Position numbers and translations under genes: made by a program
From: Saccoglossus kowalevskii
Lineage: Eukaryota; Hemichordata; Enteropneusta; Harrimaniidae
Assembly: GCF_000003605.2 (NCBI RefSeq)
Contig: NW_003115952.1
Coordinates: forward strand, 169,473 to 198,030
Direction of reading: 5' to 3'
Length of the DNA stretch: 28,558 nt
Shown: positions 11,442 through 22,400 of the stretch, in pieces
How the letters are laid out: each line of letters opens with the position of its first letter
How positions within the stretch are numbered: position 1 is the first letter of the stretch
Notes under the pieces: model-generated
What the model saw: the letters and a program-made list of their open reading frames with translations, nothing else
Told to the model about the DNA's origin: nothing
Databases searched by the model: none

Positions 11442-11835
11442 CTATCTTATTTCAAGTTCAATGTCACCTACATGAAACATAGGATTCATAACATTATGTC
11501 TGGGGCCAAACGGACCTGCTTGAGCAAACTTGGGTGCAATAACATCGTGATGCGAGATAGGATGTATAAAAGTGGTCTCAGAGTGAGGAGCTTTCGGATC
11601 AAATTTTCGATGGCGGATGTTCTCTGGCGTCGATTTCGCTCCCATTATCTGTAGTTTTTCTTCGATCATTCTCTGCTTAAGCGTTTTATATCGAGATTTA
11701 GTGTCTTCGTCTTTCAAGTTGTTAACATTCAACCCGTCATATGCTGATAACGGTACACTGCCTGTCTTCTGAAGACTGCCTTCGAGTTGTGATATTCGGT
11801 TCATCACATCAGTTGTTATGTCTTGTACATTCTTC
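11442..11835 (-). CDS. TRPC: TRPC coding exon 14 (C-terminal tail, stop)
   Basis: 394 nt, acceptor tgtattacag, TAG stop at 11442-11444; residues 846-976. It begins with a short helical stretch ([17 protein letters not shown]). A charged, His/Pro-rich tail follows that I do not recognise, ending IELEIR. The TRPC4/5 C-terminal PDZ ligand (TTRL type) is absent. Confidence 0.9.
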
Positions 11836-13425
11836 CTGTAATACAAGGACACAGCGGTATATTTTAAAGTACAAACCATGAATTTAAAACCCAGTGAATA
11901 TGATCAATATTACTATTAAACACCGACGAAATTCAATGCCTATAATAATGTAGTACATGTACATCCATTTAAGGAAGGGCATTGATGCGGATATTCTATA
12001 GAATAACCTGTCGTACTAGCGCTAAGCAATCTCACGTTAAAACGGGAGGGTCGTAACCTGCGCGCGCGCGGGAATTGAGTCCTAAGCGACGATAACAACA
12101 CACGCTACAAATGCAAAGGCTCATGGGTAGACGCATGTTTGTAAACATTTACACGATATGGTCATCTGACGCATGCGCAGGTGACGACTCCCTCGCTTTA
12201 ACTGAATAAAAAATAAAACACACCTGAATGACGTCATCTCATCTCTAAATTCTTTGAATTCTGAGAGAGTTAATGGATTTGAATCGTGATGTCGGTTTAC
12301 ATACTGTCTTCTGGCAAAATAACGTTCTACAAGTTGATGTACAGTTTTCTGAGGGAAGATGAAATCAACACCAATATATGACAAGTGTAACTTATACGTG
12401 TGATTACGTAAACAGACACAAACAGAACCATCATGAGATCAGTAAACAGATGATAATGAAACCGAGAGCGAGGCCATCTGCATCAAATTCACACTAAAAT
12501 CATTTATTGAGACAAGTGTATGTTGTACCACGGTCGTCAATCACCGTGAGATCATGACCAAATAAACGAACCTTGGTTTGCAAAAATGAGGTTGTACATG
12601 TAATAGTCTGTGTAATGCAAACCACACACAAACACTGTTATAAAATTGTTATCATATAAAACTTACGCGATAGTAAACTTCTTTTCGTTTCAGCATCTCC
12701 AAGTTTTTCTGAAAATGTACAATTAAAGTTGGCTAACGCATTTGTCAATATACACGTATGAAAAAGCGCCATAATATAATTTTTAAGGTCGTGCGAATCT
12801 GCAAAAAATTTAAATAGTCACATTTTGATTTTTACCACCAAAACCCCCAGTAAACCGGGCATTCCACACATTGAGTATACATTAAAAAATGATTGACGGG
12901 AATATTGTTCAATACAATAATATTAAGGATATCTTAAGATGGGATTTAGATCAAAATATATATTACAGTCATTTCATAAAGAGGAGGGGCCGTGGTTTTA
13001 TGCAGTGTAATGTTTTATGCAGTGTAATGTACCACACGGAGAACGGTTTGGGAAATTTGGCCCATGACAACATAACACAAAAACATGTTACGCAGTTTTA
13101 AGTTCACGCAAAACATCAACATGATTTAAATGGGACACACCACTACAGAATGTCAAAATGAGACAAAACTGTATGACGTTACAAATGAGACACAACGAAA
13201 TGAATTGCGACATTTATTGTACTACCACGTGTTATCCCACATATCGTGGCAGTGTAATAAAACAGTGTAGTGATTGTCTATATTTTCATACCATGTAATG
13301 AAAATCCCAGCAATCTGATTGGTCCGCGCAAGCAGATTGTTCACTAGGCATTGTGACTGCCTATAGCGAAGTACTAGTAGGCTAATATTTCAAGATATTG
13401 GTTTTACACAATATTTCTCGAATTA

Positions 13426-13488
<63 letters not shown>

Positions 13489-16400
13489 TAATTCGAATAT
13501 TTTGGTAGTTTCAGATGCCGACTAAAACGCGTGGGTGATATAAAGCCGCGTATATGTGAGAACTCATTAAATTTACCAAACACAAACTTCTATGCATAGT
13601 GACGTCACGGATTGTGAAACGACCACGATGTGAATTGACTTCAACATTAGTAACGATATTACCAACGATATTATCAAGATATAATATTCGTGACCATACA
13701 ATATTAGATTTATTAAACTCGTGTAATAATCATAATTAATATTTGTTCCGAGACTTTGATTCTTTTAACAAATTTCATAAACACTGAAAACTGAAACTCA
13801 TTCAACCTTTTTCCATATAATGAAGCATGACGTAACAATGTGCAACATATATTGGAGTATGACGTGATAATGTGCAACATATAACGGAGTATGACGTAAT
13901 AGTGCGTAACATATAATGGAGTATGACGTAATAATGTGCAACATATAATAAAGTATGACGTAACAATGTGCAACATATATTGGAGTATGACGTGATAATG
14001 TGCAACATATAACGGAGTATGACGTAATAGTGCGTAACATATAATGGAGTATGACGTAATAATGTGCAACATATAATAAAGTATGACGTAACAATGTGCA
14101 ACATATATTGGAGTATGACGTGATAATGTGCAACATATAACGGAGTATGACGTAATAGTGTGTAACATATAATGGAGTATGACGTAATAATGTGTAACAT
14201 ATAATAAAGTATGACGTAATAATGTGCAACATAATGGAGTATGACGTAACAATGTGCAACATATTATTACACAGCGACGCAAAGCATCCTAGTATTCAGG
14301 AAACTCAACTCACTTTTTATATTTTCCAATACTGTAATTGTCCAAGATACACTTACGTAAAAATACACTACACTCACCTTTGGATTTCTCCTGCATGGGG
14401 TACAACAAAATATAGACTTTAGGAAATAGAAAGCAGATTTTGGGCTTGGTATAATGTTGAATGGTACAGGGAGAGTACCGCCTTCCTGGAAGTAACCCAC
14501 CCACATCTCAGCCCGATAGAACTTCCATTCAATGTCGGAATTGTCCTGTAAACCAAGTTAATATTTATTAATTACACATTAGAATGATTTTTAGAATGTT
14601 GCTATATTTACTGAATTGTCATGTACTAGTATTTTATCATTGCTGGGTCCCATCAACTATGATGACGTCATCTTACCTGTACTTTAGAATACGTGTTACT
14701 CATAATAGCAATAAGTAGATTTAATAAAACGATTACAGCGATTATCATATACATAGCGTAGAGAAATCGTCCAAACCCTTCCGATGATTGGTGATCGGCT
14801 TTCACGTTCAGATCTGTCAGAGCAGTAAGGTCAAATAGTGACCACAGTAAAGTTGCCATACTCGAACCAACACTGCAAGCACACAAACATATGACGTAAC
14901 AATACTGGTAATTTATCACATAGTAAGGTAGCGTGATGGAAGTAAAAAAATAACTGGTGGATCTAAAGTAGATGTAGGATATGTTGCATATACAGAGTAA
15001 ACCAACAAATCACGCTGTGAACTAATATACTTTATATACACGCCTTCGACATGTCGTTGAAGCGGAGGGGCTGTCACCTGCGCATGCACGGGAATTGAGT
15101 CCTAAGCAACGATAACAACGTAGGCCAAACACGAAAACACTCGTGATTGGACGCTTGTTCGTAAACAAGGACACGCTATGGTCGTTTATCGAACGCGCAG
15201 GTGTCTACTAACCCGCTTTATTTTTTTCTACATGTTATCCATTATATTGGTTCACTAACTGTACAAATAGCTTATTTTGCCAGGTAGTAGAGTCTATAAT
15301 GTCAAATTAATGAAACAAATATAATATTCAGCATGAAACTCCAGGATCAATTATTTTTTAGTGAAAGATATTTGTATGCCATTACACATCTAATGACCGG
15401 CATGCCCCATTCCTCTATGCAAATCACATAAATTAAATATTAGCTTACACATGCTCGTTATTAAAACAAGTTAAACAATTTAGAAGTTAAAGAAGAATTC
15501 GATATTTATAATTGGGTGCATAGAAATGCGCCCTCTCTAGAGCAGAATTCATTTACCTGCTAAATGGCTGTTTGTCACAGTCTGTCGCATTTGGTGTTTG
15601 ATAACATTGTACTTCTGCCTCGGCATTGTACGACCAATATATCTGTGTCAAACCAAGAGAAAAAGCCGTCCAAGCACAAAAAAATATAAACAAAAATTTA
15701 AAGATATCCAAAACAATCTTCTGAAGTGTGATTTGCATGGGTCCTATCTTTTGACTGATAACGGTAAGTCTGAGGATGCGCAGAACGCTGAGAACATTAG
15801 CAACTGCAAAAATACATTCAGCAATTAGAGTTGGGTCCCACTGATTCCACTGAGAACGTGGGATAATATAGGATAGATCATCTTGGAATTCTTGAAAGTA
15901 GGAATCGTCCTGCCACCAAGTATCGTCATCAAACCCGACGGAATCGTCCTGTTTCGTCGTGCCATTGGATATCGCCTCCAAACCAAGGATTTGCCCTAAG
16001 ACAATGCTTAATTCTGTAATAGATTCTCCAAGTCTTTCGTGCGATATCTGCATTTCCGAAGACAGAGTCCCAATAATATCGTTGGCAACAGATGTGATCT
16101 GTTCTTCTGTGAAGACACGGGTTCCATTGTGTTGTTTTCTGACAAAATCATCTGTCGTCTGCCGTTTACTCACTGAAATTATGCTTCCATCAGCAGTAGC
16201 AAAGTTCGGTATATACTGTCAATGTAAAACAAATCACATTCATTAGCCTACAGGAATGGCACACGTCATCAATTAGTGCATATGATATATAGACTTCATA
16301 AGATGCTCCACAAAATAGTGATGCGTCGTTGATGGCAGTCTTTACACCCTACATTGTACATTACATTTCTTGTTGAAAACGCAAATCATTCATGAAACTA

Positions 16401-19400
16401 CAGACAATTAAGAATAATAGGAGTGATATGAGTCAGTTAGTTGTCTTTGTTGCACTTTTGAAATGTACTGTATATGATGTTTTTTGATTAGTAGACTAAA
16501 ATAAACTAAAAGNNNNNNNNNNNNNNNNNNNNNNNNNNNNNNNNNNNNNNNNNNNNNNNNNNTTCTAAAAAACTAAACAGTGACCCCAAAGTAAAGAAAA
16601 ATCTGTACTTACATCATATACGTGTAGATATGCGACAATCCGCAGTGCTATAACAGCCCAATATAATGCCAACTGACTCCAATCTATGAAATTATAAGGA
16701 TCACGTAAATATGCAGCGACGCCACCACTCCAGAGTTCCTTAATCTCTCTCCATGTCATGCCTGTAGTACAGTAACATATGACATATTAGTGTTGTGTTT
16801 TGATTTACGCAATATGACGTCACAAGAACCCCGCCTCGAGATGTTATTTCCACAGCGAATAATTCTCCAATACGTATTTACTATAATAACATAGATATGC
16901 ATCTGTGACGCCAACATTTAGAATATAGTGAATCTCTCAAGGAAATTATTGTTTTATTGACATACGAGTATATATTAAAATGATAATAACTCTACGAAGG
17001 TTCTTGTTTGAAGAGCGGTGGTCGTCGAGCCGCATACTTTTCGATGTGGGACTCATAGCGACGTATACAACGCGTGTAAAATACATTGTTTGTTTGAAAA
17101 TCGAACACGCGTCGCGGGACGACCACCGCCCTTTTATCAGTTTACGTCACAGAACTTTTTGCCGCAAGAGGGAGCGACTCATGTGTATATGTCAGTCAAC
17201 ATATAGCAAGGGGGATCGAAATACACAACATCCAATGAACGTGGAAAGAATTTACAAATCCGATGGATGATACAGTTTGTGATATTTTTATGCTTATATC
17301 TGTGTCTCTAACATCTATCTTTGATAACGAATAGATTGAAATAAGTCAAGTAAATGTTTGGATGTTTATCGCATGCTTGTGTGAATCATCGATCTAGGAA
17401 TCGCTGCATCGATCCGGCATTGCAGCATCGATCTAGAAATCGATGTATCGATCCTGGAATAATTGTACCGACCCGGGAATATGTGTATCTACCAAGGAAA
17501 TGCTGTATCGATCACGAAATCACTACATCTATACAGGAATCGATATATCGATCAAATAATTGCTGTATCGACCTACGAATTGCTGTATCGACCCACGAAT
17601 AGCTGTATCGATCCAGGAGTTGTTGTATCGATCCATAAATTGATGTATTGACCCCGAAAAACGCTGTATAAATCCAGTGAATCGGTGTGACCACCCCAAG
17701 AATTGGTGTATTGATCCAAGAATTGTTTAACCAGCCAAGAAATCAATGTATCGATCCGATCAGCTATATATCGATCAAAGAATCGCTGTATTGATCACAG
17801 TATTGCTAAATTGGTCTGGGAATCACTGAATATTCTACTCACCTACAATCCATAAAACTATTATCAATTCAAGTATAGAGGGCGGTGGTCCTCTTTGTTG
17901 CTGCGCAAGCTCAGCTACTTTCAGACACTTCAAAACATCTTTTCTCTCTGTGTATAGCGCACTGCATTCGGCTGATGCATTGTTTTCTTCCGTGGAGGTC
18001 ATAAACAACAGCACTAGGAAGGTTAGGTAAGACATGGCGTGCATCAAGAACTTGATATATCTACAGATAAATGTAGATAATTATAACATTGAAGGATGGA
18101 TACTATTTTTCGCGAGCGTAAAATTGAAAAAAATCTTTAAAGTGAATATTGCTAAAATCAATAGTATACTACCCCACCCCAGTAGAAATAATGGTCCTCC
18201 TACAATTTATCATTTGCGAGATTCGAGTTCACGTGATATTGATTACGTCAGCAGTTTGTAGCCTCGTTCGCATTTGGTATACATTGTCGCTTTCATACAA
18301 ATAACCCAAACGTGAATGCAACTTTTCAAGATTTCGCGAAGTTACAAATCAATTTCTTCCATGCAGTGATTCGAAAACAGATATTTGAAGAAGAATTGTA
18401 GTGATGAACTAACTACGAACGAGACGTCATGTTCTATGAAGTACTCGGACAAAAGTGTCAAGTGGCACTAAAATACCGAGAAGAATATCGGTTAGAACGC
18501 GGAACTGATACAGTAATACTAATTAATTATATAATACTAATTAATTATATTACTAATAAAGCAAAATAAGCAGTCAAACGAGCAGAGGAAGACTTATAAA
18601 ATTGGTAACAATGAGTTTAGATGTTCTTTGTCATGTCATCCAAAGATATGGACGTTGGTGGCGCCGTTGCAATAAATAGCACATGTGTTGTATATGAATA
18701 CTCACGGAATACGTATAAAATCAGCAAACTTTCCTTTTGGCCAGAAAAGGTATATGATTGATAGTACAGGATAGCTAATTGAGATGAGAAATGACGTCAA
18801 AAGCATGACGAATGTACTTGTATCCACCTTGTTCTTCAGCTGCTTATAATATTGACCAATCAGATACTGCTGGCAATGTGCCTGTGCTATAAACTAATGA
18901 AATAAATACTGTAGTTATATAAATAGTTGCGAGATAAAGTCACACGTGTCTAATGAGACGAATAAAACGCATATATATCCGAGGGTTGTACTAATGTGAA
19001 AATTGCTTTGCCAATCAAAACAATAAAACTGAATTCCATGTGTGTTGTCTACGATCTTGACATTCTCGTAATGCATCTCCAATTCTCAAAAAAATAACCA
19101 AAATTTCTTAAATGATTCACGGAAATTTAAACAGACATTGGTTACACAAATATACAAGAATATATACAATTTAAAAATGTATCAACATAATCATTGCATA
19201 TTTGGGAAATAAAGACATGTGTTTACGAACATCTCACCTTCTTCTGTCGGTAATTAACTGCCTCGGTGACACGTTGTACAGACTCATCGTACACACTTTC
19301 TGCATCTAGTTTAGAATCGTACTCCAATACGCTTCTAATTTCACGTTGGTCACGTGTCTGTGCCAGCAAATCAGCAGCAAACTGTTCACATCTGATAGAC

Positions 19401-22400
19401 ATCTCTTCGTACTCCTGTGAAAACTCGTATTCTTCTTTACTCAACTTTCGTAATGTCACACTTAACTGAATACGACGGCGGAAAAATAATAAATTAAACT
19501 GAACATGCATTTTGTCAGTATTGCAAGGTGGTGTTGATGAACTATTAGATTATGAATAATCATGAAATAAAACTTTTTTTCAAATGAAAAATTATAAATT
19601 GTGCGCATGCGCAATGATTGGTATTACACGAAACTGGAGAATATACCGTTGTATACTTACAACAAAAGCATCACCGATAGGGTCAACTGAAGTCAGTGAA
19701 ATGTAGGCCTCGCTGGACAGTGCTTGGTAGATATGCAATCGCGTTAATGATGATTGTAATGAACTTGGCTCTGATCTTGGGGATACCACTGCCGGGTCTG
19801 GCATTACAGCTCCGTAATCAAGAAGAAGCTACGAAAAGGGTTTTCATTAAACACGAATATTACTGTTTTTTCCAATACAACACCTGTTTTTTCGAATGAT
19901 TTGTATCGTTTATTTAACCAAATTATTTAAACATGCCCAACAATACTCGGTGAAATCCACATTGCATTTACTTAAAAGGCAGTAGTCGTCGTGCAGCGCA
20001 TGTACGACATTTGTGTTGATAAACATTGCTTGTACAACAATCCAATGCGCTTTTCTAATGAAAACACAAGTACGAGTTTTGCCCTGGGCACCACTTGCAC
20101 TAATTACTACCGGCGACTCTTTCAATACTTTCCAAAACACCAAAATAAAATAATTAATTAAAGCTTGGTAACCTCTCAGTTTATACTAGTTTCTGTGTGC
20201 TACAACCATAACCGCCATCTTTGTTTATATGATAGCCATATCTCGCGCATGCGCTGCGCGGCGACTACCGCCATTTAAGTTAAATAAAATTATTCAACAA
20301 TCATAAATAATTATGTCAATATTCAATTTTATGACCTAAAATTGCATGCTTGGTAATACAATGACTTGATTGTAAAATTATTTTACGATAAATATGTTAA
20401 TTATGATTGCCACATCTTGAATCAAGGTATAATGTTCCAACTTACTGACTCATATATAGATAGAAAGATGAACAGATACACACCCGTGCGATTGGACGAT
20501 ACGTTACAATTGTAATATATTATTTAGCAGTTTATTTCTTTCAATATCGTTTTGCGAAATCTAAAAAAAAATCATATTTCACCTTCTGTTGTTTTTTGTG
20601 AGAGAATTTTGTCATACACAGTGTTGTTTCGGGTTTTGTGTTTCTACCTTTCTAAATAGTAGATTGTGATTTCATCTTGATTTCGAACAATATAGAATAT
20701 CAATGTATATCTTGGTACATGTAACCCATTGTGTCTAAAGCGTCGGTAAGTACCATGATGTCACCCTAAATGTAATGGTATTTTGCTCACTATGTTACGC
20801 AATGATTACATTAGATAGAATTGTTACATTTGAATTCAAAATGCTTAGGCGTAGTATACGTCCATAAAACGACAACGATCAATCACATACATATTTTACT
20901 TTGATAACATCATTAAATCGTGATTCAAATGATAACTCATCAGTAATTTCGGGTTCAAACACTTATGTTAACATATATAATTATGACACTATATATATAG
21001 GTACGGTCATTATAAATACCAGTGTCAACTGTGACATTTTATGACACGCAACGTTAGTGTTATACATCCAACTGTCAAAATAACTCCAGCTACTAAAAAA
21101 AACAATTCATGGTACAAATACGTATGGATACAAATCAGTCTAGTTTGCAATTAAGTAAAGCTTACCCACCTTGATGATGTGCAGTTCGTTACACTGCGCT
21201 GCCTTTACAATAGGTGTGACGTCACATGACGACAACGAACTGTCCGCACCACAGTTGAGGATATCAATACCACGTGCCTGATTGGTCAAATTCATAAGAA
21301 ATCTTAGCAAGATTTAGTGATTGTATTATATCCGGGGTGCTCACTTTCATTTAGGGTAGGAGTGCTCCGCAGCCAGTTGAATACTGGACCAAAAGATCGA
21401 CGTTAAGGGCGCTTTAAGCCTGAAATGGCGTTTTTCGTCAAAAAAATAACTGAAATTTTTATAAAATGGAAAGAAATTTTAAAATTGGGGTCAAAAAGAT
21501 CGGCAAAAACAGCGGTGCATACTCGTATACCTTAACTTAATTGAAAAGGGTATTACGCAATTTTGATATTTTTTTTTATAATTAATTCATTTGAGAAAAT
21601 AATTAACTAACACATACGCACGCTTTGAATTACTAGTACGTACCAGTTATTTAAAGCGTGTACAATATGTGAAAATCCAGAGTCAAGGTTATAAATATTG
21701 TACATGCTTCGTTATGATTAGAATGTCTTACAAAGGTTCTGTAAGTAATAATTTCCTTTAATTCATCCCGTACAATTTACTGACCCATGACGTACATGGA
21801 GTGTCATGGATTAATACGGTGATCAGCACAAAGGTCAAAGGTTAAATATCTAATGTAATCAGGTGAATCTCACGTAACTTACCCGTAGGTAGAGGGCGCG
21901 CTTACAGAATACCTCAACGGCTGCATACTGACCCTCATCTATGGCGTGAAGGAAGGCTTCATCTATTATGACGTCATTCTGGATTAGCAAATGTAACATA
22001 TCTTTAAAGAGATGAAATATAACAATCAATAGTTAATATGCTATCATGTGGAATCATCAGTAAACTTATCCAAAAGGGTCAGTCACGATGTAGTTGTATC
22101 TCAAGTTTATTTATCGGATTGAAGATGCATATTACCGCATTGAACACAACTCAAGCATGCATATGTATTCCGAGGAATCCGTCAGTTCTCCCATGGAAAC
22201 TGCTACTTTCGATTTTTTAAGTGCACTGAAGTTAGGAACAGAATACGGAACCATTCTCCCAAATTAATATATAAATTAAAAAAATACTTATGTCGCGAAC
22301 CTGGCAAGTGGGCATAATATACTGGTGGGCGGTCACTCTAACAATTGTGCCACACATGTGGGTCTGCGAACAAGGCTGCTGTAGGGGTGATATTTACATG

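Noticed and set aside
13824-14266. CRISPR-like regular array
   Set aside because: Units are contiguous with no unique spacers, and the setting is an animal intron.
13713-14282. Three overlapping minus-strand open frames with repeats of the type [12 protein letters not shown]
   Set aside because: They are translations of the 32-bp intronic minisatellite, whose unit has no stops; all frames are equally open and look alike.
15840-16215. Retained intron as explanation of the S3-S4 insert
   Set aside because: No in-frame stop over ~370 bases, protein-like composition, and no internal donor/acceptor pair that I could see restoring the usual short loop; still to be settled by cDNA.
17354-17694. 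Open frames on both strands rich in Ile-Asp-Arg repeats
   Set aside because: Products of the 20-bp minisatellite.
18706-18883. Alternative acceptors for TRPC exon 6 at the two AGs nearer the Gln-Ala-His codons
   Set aside because: They would either break the phase with exon 5 or delete the FIAQ block that aligns to all TRPC4/5-type proteins.
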